Below, in pieces: positions 16,828 to 24,956 of a DNA stretch of 64,000 nt. Position numbers and translations under genes: made by a program. The notes below the pieces were generated by a model, which did no database searches, was not told the DNA's origin, and was given only the letters and a program-made list of their open reading frames with translations. Origin of the DNA: Virgifigura sp964551315 (GTDB lineage Bacteria; Pseudomonadota; Alphaproteobacteria; Dongiales; Dongiaceae). The first letter of the stretch is position 1. Each line of letters begins with the position of its first letter. The stretch is taken from positions 1-64,000 of the forward strand of contig CAZKCM010000021.1 in NCBI GenBank assembly GCA_964551315.1, read 5' to 3'.

Positions 16828-17136
16828 CTAGATCGCTGCCGGCCGGCCGTCGTAATCCATTTCCTGGAGCAGATCGATGATCCGCTGGATCCCGCGCTCG
16901 ATCCGCTCCGCCGCGCGCTGAGCGTCGCAGGCGGGCGCCGCCACGGGCATCATCGCGTATGCCGATCCTGCCGGCGACTCGATCTTGGCGAGGACACCGA
17001 CAGCCACGACCGGATCGCCAATACGCGATGCCATCACGCCCCGGCCCGCGAGATAGCCGCCGGCGATCAAGCCGGTCGCAACGAAGATCGCCGCGACGGC
17101 ACCCATGAATCCGAGAAGCAACGAGGATCGCCGCAC
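16828..17136 (-). CDS. Hypothetical membrane-anchored or exported protein
   Basis: 102 residues with a GTG start at 17136 preceded by GGAGG at ideal spacing. An N-terminal hydrophobic segment (residues 6-32, LLLGFMGAVAAIFVATGLIAG) is a signal anchor. The remaining 70 residues hold a short helical region with AERIERGIQRIIDLLQEMD near the C-terminus. No family recognised. It is divergent from the M48 protease gene. Confidence 0.5.
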   Translation of the reverse strand: MRRSSLLLGFMGAVAAIFVATGLIAGGYLAGRGVMASRIGDPVVAVGVLAKIESPAGSAYAMMPVAAPACDAQRAAERIERGIQRIIDLLQEMDYDGRPAAI

Positions 17137-17360
17137 GATGTCCTCCGCCCGTAATGGCGTCCTTTACCCGAAGGGAGCCGGCGGTCCGCCCGCGCCGGGC
17201 CAGACCGCCCAATGCCGATCATGTAACAGCGCTTTCCGGCCAAATCATGGCGGATTGCCGCACCTCCGGTCCAGGAACTTTCTCGACTGCCCGGCCGTTC
17301 TACCAACGGCTCGCGGCGGATATGGTTTGGAGCACCGTGCGAAGCAAAGGACGCCGCCGG

Positions 17361-18110
17361 ATGCGCCGGTCGCCACTCCTTATGATCCTGGCCTTGCTGC
17401 TCGCGGGCTGCGCCACGGCTCCGGTCACCGGGCGCCAGCAACTCCTGCTCCTGTCCGAGGAAGATGCCGCCGAGCTCGGATACCAGGCTTATCAGGATAT
17501 TCTTCGGACGAAGGGCGTCTCCTCTGACCCGCAGCTGACCGAAGTCGTCCAACGGGTCGGCCAACGCATTGCCCGCGTCAGCGAGGAGCCCGATCTGGAC
17601 TGGCAGTTCAACGTAATCAACGACCCGACCCCGAATGCCTTCGCGCTGCCCGGAGGATATGTCGGAGTCCATGCCGGGTTGTTCAAAGTCGTCGAGAACG
17701 AGGATCAGCTTGCCGCGGTCGTGGCGCATGAGATCGGCCATGTCGACGCCCGCCATCCCTCCGAGCGGTTGTCGCGTCAGGCCCTGGTCGAAAGCGGCCT
17801 GTCAATCGCCCTTGGCTGGCAATCGGCGAGCGTGATCCAGCTCGCCTCTGCCGCGGCGACGCTCGGTGTCATCCTGCCGTTCTCCCGCCAGCAGGAAGCG
17901 GAGGCGGATGCGATCGGGCTGCAATATATGGCGGCGGCGGGGTACGACCCCCGCGCCGCGATCGAAGTTTGGAAGAACATGGAAGCCTACGGCGGCCCCG
18001 GCGGGCCGGAGTTCCTCTCGACCCATCCCGCGCCCGGCAACCGCATTCAGAACCTCCAGGAGATGATGCCCGAGGCCCTGGAGACCTATCGCCGGAGCCG
18101 CGGAGGGTAA
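17361..18110 (+). CDS. M48 family metalloprotease, lipoprotein
   Basis: 249 residues from the ATG at 17361. Lipobox LLLAGCA (Cys17) means it is anchored in the envelope. It has the zinc-protease motif AAVVAHEIGHVDARH (His123, His127) with the third ligand in QQEAEADAIGLQYM. The family signature PNAFALPGGYVGVHAGL lies before the motif, as in BepA/LoiP-type periplasmic proteases that degrade or assist misfolded outer-membrane proteins. A single catalytic domain without TPR repeats, so LoiP-like rather than BepA-like. Upstream in-frame sequence to 17154 is not needed. Confidence 0.9.
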   Translation: MRRSPLLMILALLLAGCATAPVTGRQQLLLLSEEDAAELGYQAYQDILRTKGVSSDPQLTEVVQRVGQRIARVSEEPDLDWQFNVINDPTPNAFALPGGYVGVHAGLFKVVENEDQLAAVVAHEIGHVDARHPSERLSRQALVESGLSIALGWQSASVIQLASAAATLGVILPFSRQQEAEADAIGLQYMAAAGYDPRAAIEVWKNMEAYGGPGGPEFLSTHPAPGNRIQNLQEMMPEALETYRRSRGG

Positions 18111-18282
18111 TGTCGTCCGCCGGCGGGCCGCACCGAAGGAATGGCCCGATCAGGATCGGCGGACCTTTGGTCCCTGGAGCGCGGCCGACGCATGCCGAAA
18201 GAGCGGCAAGCATTCTGCGGAAAACGATGACCACGATGAGAGACGACGGTCGGCGATACAGCGGCGTAAAGCGAGGTATGCC

Positions 18283-19143
18283 ATGCGGTGGCGCACCGGA
18301 CGACGAAGCCAGAACATAGAGGATCGACGCGGCCTGCGACCCGCCCGCGGCGCCGTCGGTGGAGGAATCGGCGCGCTCATCTTTCTTCTTGTGGCCCTGT
18401 TTCTGGGTGTCGATCCGAGCATCCTGCTTCAGGATGAGTCGATGGTGGAGGCCCCCGCACCGGAAGCTCCGCGCGACGACCCGCGAGCCGTCGCGGACAA
18501 CGACGAACTCGCGGACTTCGTATCCGTGGTGCTGGCCGATACCGAGGATAGCTGGCGCGCCCTCTTCCGTGAGCGCGGCTGGGTCTACGAAGAGCCGACC
18601 CTCGTATTGTTCGCCGGAGCGGCGCAATCGGCCTGCGGCTTCGCGCAGGCGGCCGTCGGACCGTTCTACTGCCCGGGCGACCAGAGGATCTATATCGACC
18701 TGAGCTTCTACCGCGACCTTCGGAGCCGCTTTCGCGCCCCGGGGGATTTTGCGCAGGCCTATGTGATCGCTCACGAGGTCGGCCATCACGTACAGACTCT
18801 TCTCGGCATCACGCAGGAGGTCGAGGGGATACGCGGACAACTCGCCCCGGCGGACGCAAACGCGCTTTCGGTCCGCATGGAGCTGCAAGCCGACTGTTTC
18901 GCCGGAGTCTGGGCGCACCATGCGCACAGGACGCGCCAGATTCTCGAAACCGGCGACATCGAGGAAGGGCTGAACGCCGCCAGCGCCATCGGCGATGACC
19001 GAATGCAGATGGAGGCGACGGGCTACATTTCGCCCGAATCGTTCACCCACGGCAGCTCGGAACAGCGGGTCCGGTGGTTCAATCATGGCCTCGCCGAAGG
19101 AGATCCCGCGAGCTGCGACACCTTCAACGCGGCCCGGCTCTAG
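18283..19143 (+). CDS. Neutral zinc metallopeptidase, YpfJ family
   Basis: 286 residues. One N-terminal membrane helix (about residues 27-45, GGGIGALIFLLVALFLG), then an extracytoplasmic domain. The zinc site is YVIAHEVGHHVQTLLG (His164, His168) with RMELQADCFAGVWAHHA carrying the third ligand. Family landmarks CPGDQRIYIDLSFY and HGSSEQRVRWFNHG near the C-terminus are present, and the length is usual. Substrate unknown. It follows the M48 protease by 172 bp on the same strand, so two periplasmic zinc peptidases sit together. Confidence 0.9.
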   Translation: MRWRTGRRSQNIEDRRGLRPARGAVGGGIGALIFLLVALFLGVDPSILLQDESMVEAPAPEAPRDDPRAVADNDELADFVSVVLADTEDSWRALFRERGWVYEEPTLVLFAGAAQSACGFAQAAVGPFYCPGDQRIYIDLSFYRDLRSRFRAPGDFAQAYVIAHEVGHHVQTLLGITQEVEGIRGQLAPADANALSVRMELQADCFAGVWAHHAHRTRQILETGDIEEGLNAASAIGDDRMQMEATGYISPESFTHGSSEQRVRWFNHGLAEGDPASCDTFNAARL

Positions 19144-19181
19144 CCAATTTCAGCTCCGGCCCGTGTGATGCGCCCTTCGCA

Positions 19182-19535
19182 TTACTCGGGAACGCGGACG
19201 CTGAACTCGATACTCGAATACCAGGCGGCCAGATCGGCGATATCGTCGTCGCCGAGCCCCGCGGCGATGATCGACATCTGCTCGTGGCGACGCTCGCCCG
19301 AGCGAAAAGCGTTGAGCTGCCTCGTGATATAGAGCGCGCTTTCGCCGCCGATGTTGGGCACATCCGGCATCCGGCCGATGCCGTCGAGCCCGTGACAGGT
19401 CTGACACATCCGCGCCTTGGCCCGCCCGGCTTCGGCCTCTCCGGCCGCCGCGGCGGGAGCGATCAGGGCAACGGCGGCCAGCACCGCCAGCGCCGTGGCG
19501 CCAGCGCCGACGAAGCGGCTGATGCGTTCGCTCAC
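19182..19535 (-). CDS. Periplasmic c-type cytochrome, class I
   Basis: 117 residues with a GTG start at 19535 preceded by GAGGAA at ideal spacing; this start gives a clean signal peptide (ATALAVLAAVALIAPAAAAG). A GTG at 19631 overlapping the upstream stop would put 32 odd residues before the signal and is not preferred. One haem motif CQTCH near residue 49, and a distal Met candidate in EQMSIIAAGLGDDD, as in small cytochrome c proteins with the ending DIADLAAWY. It is 92 bp downstream of the sorbosone dehydrogenase-like gene and likely accepts its electrons. Confidence 0.85.
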   Translation of the reverse strand: MSERISRFVGAGATALAVLAAVALIAPAAAAGEAEAGRAKARMCQTCHGLDGIGRMPDVPNIGGESALYITRQLNAFRSGERRHEQMSIIAAGLGDDDIADLAAWYSSIEFSVRVPE

Positions 19536-19627
19536 CGGCTTCCTCGTTTCGCGACGAGCCACCGCCCCGGCCGGCCACGGAACCGGGCAGCCGGTCGGAG
19601 CGGTGGAATTCCGAGGCCTGGCTTCGG

Positions 19628-20884
19628 TCACCCTTCGTACCAGATGCGGTAGACAGCGCCGACCAAGTCATCGGACACCAGGATCGACCCGTCGGGGAGC
19701 TGCGCCACATCGACCGGCCGCCCGAGATACTCGCCGGTCTCCTCGTCGAGCCACCCTTGCGCAAAGACCTCGGTCTGCGCCACGCTGCCGTCCTCGTTCA
19801 GACTGGTGAACATGATCCGGGCGCCGATGGGCGTGGTCCGGTTCCACGAGCCGTGCTGGGCAGAAAAAATGCCGCCGCGGTACTTCCGCGGGAACATCTC
19901 GCCCGTGTAGAAGGTCATTCCGAGATCGGCGGCATGGGCATCCATCTCCACCTGGGGAAACACCACGTCGGCGGGCGGCTCGGAATCCTTGTACTCTTTG
20001 GTGCGCACATTGCCGCCGCCGTACCACGGGAACCCGAAATGCTGCCCCGCGGCCGTCACGCGGTTCAGCTCGCCGGGCGGGACATCGTCGCCCATTCCGT
20101 CGACCTGATTGTCGGTGAACCAAAGCTCGCCGTTCGCCGGGTTGAAGTCGAAGCCCACCGAGTTCCGGATGCCATAGGCATAGACCTCGCGCGCGGTCCC
20201 GTCGCGGTTCATCCGGATGATCCCGCCGATGCCCGATTGCTTGTACTTGTCCAGCTTTTCCTGAGGCGGAACGTTGTAGGGCTGCCCCAAAGAGATATAG
20301 AGCTTGTTGTCGGGCCCGATCCGGCAGGCCCGGGCGCCGTGGTTGAAGGACTCTTCGGCGACCGGGATAAGTTCGCCTTGCGGCACGACGACGCCGACGG
20401 CGACATCGGGGCCTTCGTAGAAGAACTCCGCGGCGCCGAATTCCAGAACGCGGTTGTGCTCGACGACGTAAAGGACGCCGTCCGGCGACATGCAGACGCC
20501 GTTCGGGACCTTGAAGTCGATCGAGGGTGCAAAGACCTTCACCTCGTCGGCGACACGGTCTTTGTCCCGGTCTGTGGCGACATACATTCTGGTCTTGCGC
20601 GTACCGACCCAAACGGCCCCGACGTTACGCCCGACCGCCATGTGGCGCGCGTCCGGCACGACGGCGTATAGGTCGATCCTGAAGCCGGGCGGCAGATCGA
20701 CCCGTTTGAGATGCTCGCGGATCTGATCGACGTTCGGCCCCGCCTGATCGACATACTCCATCTGAAGCGGTGTGCCCGTCGTCTTGAAATCGAGAAGCTT
20801 GTCCAGATTGCTGCTTTGCGCGAACGCGCTTCCGGAAAGGCCAATGGAGAGCGCGAAAAGAGATAAGGCCAGAGGAGACGCCAT
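19628..20884 (-). CDS. Sorbosone dehydrogenase family PQQ-type sugar dehydrogenase
   Basis: 418 residues. Clear signal peptide (LALSLFALSIGLSGSAFA). The mature part is a six-bladed beta-propeller of the soluble aldose-dehydrogenase type: FRIDLYAVVPDARHMAVG, PNGVCMSPDGVLYVVEHNRV, HGARACRIGPDNKLYISLGQP, YAYGIRNSVGFDFNP, WFTDNQVDGMGDD and SAQHGSWNRTTPIG. The family oxidises aldoses or sorbosone in the periplasm using PQQ. The following cytochrome c gene is consistent with electron transfer to the respiratory chain. No PQQ synthesis genes are in view. Confidence 0.87.
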   Translation of the reverse strand: MASPLALSLFALSIGLSGSAFAQSSNLDKLLDFKTTGTPLQMEYVDQAGPNVDQIREHLKRVDLPPGFRIDLYAVVPDARHMAVGRNVGAVWVGTRKTRMYVATDRDKDRVADEVKVFAPSIDFKVPNGVCMSPDGVLYVVEHNRVLEFGAAEFFYEGPDVAVGVVVPQGELIPVAEESFNHGARACRIGPDNKLYISLGQPYNVPPQEKLDKYKQSGIGGIIRMNRDGTAREVYAYGIRNSVGFDFNPANGELWFTDNQVDGMGDDVPPGELNRVTAAGQHFGFPWYGGGNVRTKEYKDSEPPADVVFPQVEMDAHAADLGMTFYTGEMFPRKYRGGIFSAQHGSWNRTTPIGARIMFTSLNEDGSVAQTEVFAQGWLDEETGEYLGRPVDVAQLPDGSILVSDDLVGAVYRIWYEG

Positions 20885-20978
20885 CGGTAACCTCCCTCTG
20901 TGGTCCTGCGGTCACTCTGCCGCGTGGACGTTTTTGTTTTGCACCCCGGTCAATATTAGCGCGTTTGAGGCGCACAAC

Positions 20979-21014
20979 AAATATCGAGCATTCGGCAAAT
21001 ATCGAGCATTCGGC
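20979..21014. repeat. 18 bp perfect tandem duplication in direct-repeat flanks
   Basis: AAATATCGAGCATTCGGC occurs at 20979-20996 and 20997-21014. The pair is flanked by direct copies of GGCGCACAAC (20969-20978 and 21012-21021). It lies in the 301 bp region between the dehydrogenase start and the next plus-strand gene; no ORF is seen there. Confidence 0.9.
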
Positions 21015-21185
21015 GCACAACGGGATTGCGGTGCATCGACCGGAGGAAGCGGCCCCTTCTCGTCCGCCGAGGGTTGCAACGCCGGCAATCCTGATTACTT
21101 CGGATGAAGGAAGCAGACTTCGTCAGGCTCGCATGGCGCCCGTCCAAGCGGCGCGCTTTCCGCCAATCAAGAGGGAGAGCCCGTC

Positions 21186-21491
21186 ATGAGATTGACAAAC
21201 CAACAGATCGCCGATGTCGAACGCCAGACCGGCGCCGAGCCGATCGCGGAGAACAACCCGGCGATGGAGCAGCTCAAGGACTACTTCGGCGACCACACCT
21301 TCTATGCCGACGCGGAGGGGCTGAAGATCTTCGAGCCTGTGGAGGAGAGCGACGACGGCGAAGCCCAACTTGCCACCGTCGTCCAGCTCGCCGCCTGGGC
21401 CGATGACGACAAGACGGCCTTGGTGCCGCACCGGCCGGTGGTGCGCGACGTCGTCGTCGATCTTGGCTCGCCCGCCCCGGACGTTCATTAA
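21186..21491 (+). CDS. Hypothetical acidic protein
   Basis: 101 residues with GAGGGAGAG before the ATG at 21186. Acidic, no signal or membrane segment. The N-terminus has LTNQQIADVERQTGAEPIAE and the middle DYFGDHTFYADAEGLKIFE, consistent with a small folded cytosolic protein. No family recognised. Convergent with the end of the ectoine operon, with a hairpin between them. Confidence 0.6.
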   Translation: MRLTNQQIADVERQTGAEPIAENNPAMEQLKDYFGDHTFYADAEGLKIFEPVEESDDGEAQLATVVQLAAWADDDKTALVPHRPVVRDVVVDLGSPAPDVH

Positions 21492-21503
21492 GCGCACCGT
21501 CGA

Positions 21504-21541
21504 CGCACCGGTCGCCCCGAGCCCGTCGGGTGGCCGGTGCG
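21504..21541. terminator. Possible bidirectional terminator hairpin
   Basis: CGCACCGG (21504-21511) pairs with CCGGTGCG (21534-21541) around a GC-rich 22-base interior that can pair further. It lies between the convergent ends of the hypothetical gene and doeB. There is no real U-tract on either side, so the call is tentative. Confidence 0.35.
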
Positions 21542-21611
21542 TTCGTGCGCTCTCAAACAGCAACGTTGTCTCCGCCGTTGAGGCCCGGCACGGAACGGGC
21601 GCCCTCCGACA

Positions 21612-22646
21612 TCAGTCTCCCGGCACGGCGACGACGGCGATGCAATCGCCACCCTGAATGAGGCCCGGGAAATGGCGTCCGGCGAGGAGGCCGCTCATAT
21701 TCGCGCGGTACTCGCGCGGCGCCGTGCCGGTGCGCTCCGTGCTGTACACGCGTGCCACCACGTCGCCCTTCGTCACGCGGTCGCCGAGATCGACGCACAT
21801 CTCCAGAAGCCCTGCCTCCTCGCAGGTGATGAAGCATTCGCCGCTCGGCATGTCCAGCCGGACGCTCGGCCCCTTTTCCGGCGCGCCGGCGAGGATGCCG
21901 GCGTGCTTCAGGAAGTTGCGGACACCGCGGTCGGCAATCGCGACGCTGCGCGCGGTCGCCGTCCCGCCGCCGCCGAGCTCGGTCGAGACGAAGACCTTGC
22001 CCATCTCCTCCGCCGCCGTGTCGTACATGCCGACATTGTCGATCTCCAGCAGCATCATGCTGTAGGGGGCGGAGAAGGCCTCCATTGCCGCAACGCAGCG
22101 CGCCTGCTGCGCCTTGTCGGGCAGCACATGCGCCGCCGCAAAGGGAACGAAATCGAGCGTCTTTCCCCCGGCATGGATGTCGAGCACATAGTCCGCCATG
22201 GGCAGAAGGTAACGCTGGAAGTAGTCGGCAATCTTCTCGGTCACCGTCCCGTCCGGCCGGCCCGGAAAGATCCGGTTCATGTTGCCCTGGTCGATCGGCG
22301 AGGTGCGCCGCCCCGCCCGGAAGGCCGGGTAGTTCATGGCGGGCACGATGACGACCCGGCCGGTCACCGCATCGGGCGACAGGCTGTTGGCGAGCTTCAT
22401 CAGCGCGACCGGGCCTTCATATTCGTCGCCATGGTTGGCGCCGGTGAGAATCGCCGTCGGTCCCTCTCCGCGCTTCACCACGGTGATCGGAATCATCACC
22501 GCGCCCCAGGCGGAATCGTCCCGCGAATAGGGCAGCTTCAGGAAGCCGTGCTGGATACCGTCGCGGTCGAAGTCGACGGTCGGCGAGACCGGCGACGGTC
22601 TGAGGGAGCGCGACGGCCGGCCTTCGGAATCGATTGGCGAAAGCAT
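21612..22646 (-). CDS. doeB: N-alpha-acetyl-L-2,4-diaminobutyrate deacetylase
   Basis: 344 residues, succinylglutamate desuccinylase/aspartoacylase (M14-like) family. Zinc motif GANHGDEYEG near residue 69 (His and Glu ligands), NPAMNYPAFRAG-type region, YVLDIHAGG with the third ligand, and a C-terminal beta domain. It removes the acetyl group from N-alpha-acetyl-diaminobutyrate made by DoeA. It starts 4 bp after the doeA stop, and the two are the end of the ehu-eut operon. Also called eutE in rhizobia. Confidence 0.93.
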   Translation of the reverse strand: MLSPIDSEGRPSRSLRPSPVSPTVDFDRDGIQHGFLKLPYSRDDSAWGAVMIPITVVKRGEGPTAILTGANHGDEYEGPVALMKLANSLSPDAVTGRVVIVPAMNYPAFRAGRRTSPIDQGNMNRIFPGRPDGTVTEKIADYFQRYLLPMADYVLDIHAGGKTLDFVPFAAAHVLPDKAQQARCVAAMEAFSAPYSMMLLEIDNVGMYDTAAEEMGKVFVSTELGGGGTATARSVAIADRGVRNFLKHAGILAGAPEKGPSVRLDMPSGECFITCEEAGLLEMCVDLGDRVTKGDVVARVYSTERTGTAPREYRANMSGLLAGRHFPGLIQGGDCIAVVAVPGD

Positions 22647-22650
22647 CGCA

Positions 22651-23832
22651 TCAGTCCTTCACGAACAGCTTCCGGGGGTAGTTGCAGAAGGTCTCCGCCC
22701 CGTTCGCCGTCACCAGGAAGCTTTCGGTGATCTCAAGGCCCCAGTCGTCCTGCCAGATGGCGGGGATCAGATGGAAGCACATGCCTTCCTTCAGGACCGT
22801 CTTGTCGCCGGGGCGCAGGCTCATCGTCCGCTCGCCCCAGTCCGGCGGGTAGCTGAGGCCGATCGAGTAGCCGCAGCGGCTCTCCTTCTCCAGACCGTAG
22901 CGCGCGATGGTGCGGCGCCAGGCGGCCTCGACGTCCTCGCAGGTGTTCCCGGGCCTGGCCGCCTCGAGCGCCGCCTCGATCCCCTCCAGCACGGCCTTCT
23001 CGGTATCGAGGAACTTCTGCGGCGGCTTGCCGAGATAGATCGTCCGCGACAGCGGGCAGTGGTAGCGCTTGTAGCAGCCGGCGATCTCGAAGAAGGAGCC
23101 CTCGTCCCGCTTGAAAGGCCGGTCGTCCCAGGTCAGATGCGGGGCGGAGGCATCGGCCCCCGACGGCAGCAGGGGTACGATTGCCGGATAATCACCGCCG
23201 TAGCCGTCCACGCCGCGGATGGCCGTCCGATAGATCTCCGCCACCAGCTCGTTCTTCCGCAGGCCGGGCTCGACCAGCTCGAAGATGCGCGCGTGCATCG
23301 CCTCGACGATGCGCGCGGCCCGGCGCATGTACTCGATTTCCCGCGGCGACTTGACCGCACGCTGCCAGTTCACCAGCGCGTTGGCGTTCACGAAGCGCGC
23401 ATTGGGAAGGTGCGCCCGCAGCGATTCCATGCAGGCGGCGCTGAAGTAGTAGTTGTCCATCTCGACGCCGATCGACAGCCGCCCCCAGCCCCGCTCCTCG
23501 ATCAGCCCGGACAGGTAGTCCATCGGGTGGCGCTCGGTGGACTGAACGTAGTGGTCCGGGTAGCCGATGATGTGATCGTGGTCCATGAACACGGTCCGCT
23601 TGGCCCCGTTCGCGTCCTGCCCCCGGCCGTACCAGATGGGCGCGCCCTCCTTGGCCAGGACCACGCATTGATGGACGTAGAAGGACCAGCCGTCATAGCC
23701 CGTCAGCCAGGCCATATTGGAGGGGTCCGAGACGATGAGCAGATCGATCCCCTGCTTCTCCATCGCCGCTCGGGTGCGGGCGATGCGATCGTCATATTCC
23801 GCCTGGTCGAAGTTCAAGGTTGCTTGTGTCAT
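22651..23832 (-). CDS. doeA: Ectoine hydrolase
   Basis: 393 residues from the ATG at 23832, an M24 (creatinase/prolidase-fold) protein. The N-terminal creatinase domain ends near residue 165; the catalytic domain has SPREIEYMRRAARI, GCYKRYHCPLSRTIYLG and GLSYPPDWGERTMSLRPGD, the last being a DoeA-type signature. It opens the ectoine ring to N-alpha-acetyl-L-2,4-diaminobutyrate. The ORF reaching 24189 is not supported. Also called eutD. A 107 bp spacer separates it from eutC, the widest in the operon's second half. Confidence 0.94.
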   Translation of the reverse strand: MTQATLNFDQAEYDDRIARTRAAMEKQGIDLLIVSDPSNMAWLTGYDGWSFYVHQCVVLAKEGAPIWYGRGQDANGAKRTVFMDHDHIIGYPDHYVQSTERHPMDYLSGLIEERGWGRLSIGVEMDNYYFSAACMESLRAHLPNARFVNANALVNWQRAVKSPREIEYMRRAARIVEAMHARIFELVEPGLRKNELVAEIYRTAIRGVDGYGGDYPAIVPLLPSGADASAPHLTWDDRPFKRDEGSFFEIAGCYKRYHCPLSRTIYLGKPPQKFLDTEKAVLEGIEAALEAARPGNTCEDVEAAWRRTIARYGLEKESRCGYSIGLSYPPDWGERTMSLRPGDKTVLKEGMCFHLIPAIWQDDWGLEITESFLVTANGAETFCNYPRKLFVKD

Positions 23833-23939
23833 GGAAGGTCGGACTCCGAAAGAGCTGATGCGGTTCGTATGTGGTCGCTCGGTGCGGCCGGTGGTCAAGC
23901 CTCGCCATCGCCGGCCCGGAAGACCGGCCGCGCCCCGTT

Positions 23940-24932
23940 CTAGGATTCGAACGCGACGCCCGCGCCCATCGTATCGGCGCGCTCGCGGGCGAGGGTGGCG
24001 ATGGCCGTGTCCTGCGCGCCGGTGCCGGTCAGATCGCAGATCGTAATCTGGTCGGCGGTGCCGCGGCCGGGATGGCGCCCCGCGACAACCTCGCCAAGCT
24101 CCGGCCAGGCGGCATCGGCCGGAACCGCGCCCGCGGCGATGGCGTGGTGCAGCTCGCCGAGGACCGCGCACTGGCTTCGCCGGTCGCAAACATAGAGGTC
24201 GGCACGGGCGATCGCCTCGGGCACCAGCTCGTTCTTGTGCTCAGCGTCCGAGCCCATCGCCGTCACGTGCTGGCCCGGGCGAAGCCACTCTGCCCGGACC
24301 AGGGGCGTGGTGCTGGGCGTCGTCGTGACGACGATGTCGGCGCGCGTGACGACCTCCTCGGCGCTCGCGCAAGGCGTGACGGTAATGCCGAGGGTCTGGG
24401 AGACTTCGTCGGCGTAGCGTTTCGCCTTTTCGCCGCTCCGCGCCCAGACAAAGGCTTCGTCAATCGGCCGGACGAGCTTCAACGCCTGAAGCTGCAGCCG
24501 CGCCTGCACCCCGGCGCCGATGATGCCCGCCGTCCGTGCGTCCTCCCGGGCGAGCCACTTCGCGGCGACCGCGCCGGCGGCGGCGGTCCGCACGTCCGTG
24601 AGATAGCCGTTGTCGAGCAGCAGCGCCTCGACAAGTCCGGTCTTCGCGCTCAGCAGAACCATGAGGCCGTTCACGCTTGGCAGGCCGATCTTGGGGTTGT
24701 CGAAGAATCCGGGGCTGATCTTGATGGCGAAACTCTCGACGCCCGGAAGATAGGCCGTCTTCACGTCGACCTCTCCATTGTTCTCGGGGATGTCGAGGCG
24801 CAGGATCGGCGGCATCGCGACGGCCTCGGTCGCCAGGGTCCGAAAGCAATTTTCGACGCAGGCGACGGCATCCGCGTCCAGCGCCACGCACCGCCGCAGC
24901 TCGGCCTCGGTCAGGATCTTGATCACAGGCAT
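23940..24932 (-). CDS. eutC: Ectoine utilization protein EutC (ornithine cyclodeaminase family)
   Basis: 330 residues. The ornithine cyclodeaminase/mu-crystallin fold is seen in VDVKTAYLPGVESFAIKISPGF, LLLDNGYLTDVRTAAAGAVAAKWLA, IIGAGVQARLQLQAL (NAD-binding) and VTTTPSTTPLVRAEWL. In rhizobial and marine clusters EutC acts with EutA and EutB in converting 5-hydroxyectoine to ectoine. It is between eutB (24 bp) and doeA. General family matches alone would suggest ornithine cyclodeaminase; context decides. Confidence 0.9.
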   Translation of the reverse strand: MPVIKILTEAELRRCVALDADAVACVENCFRTLATEAVAMPPILRLDIPENNGEVDVKTAYLPGVESFAIKISPGFFDNPKIGLPSVNGLMVLLSAKTGLVEALLLDNGYLTDVRTAAAGAVAAKWLAREDARTAGIIGAGVQARLQLQALKLVRPIDEAFVWARSGEKAKRYADEVSQTLGITVTPCASAEEVVTRADIVVTTTPSTTPLVRAEWLRPGQHVTAMGSDAEHKNELVPEAIARADLYVCDRRSQCAVLGELHHAIAAGAVPADAAWPELGEVVAGRHPGRGTADQITICDLTGTGAQDTAIATLARERADTMGAGVAFES

Positions 24933-24956
24933 GGGTTCGATCGCCTCCGTTCGGGT

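Noticed and set aside
16461..16880. Plus-strand ORFs upstream of the small membrane protein
   Set aside because: They run through the tandem repeats, have biased composition and no family features.
19536..19631. GTG at 19631 as start of the cytochrome c gene, overlapping the dehydrogenase stop
   Set aside because: It would place 32 polar residues before the signal peptide, while the GTG at 19535 has a good GAGGAA site.
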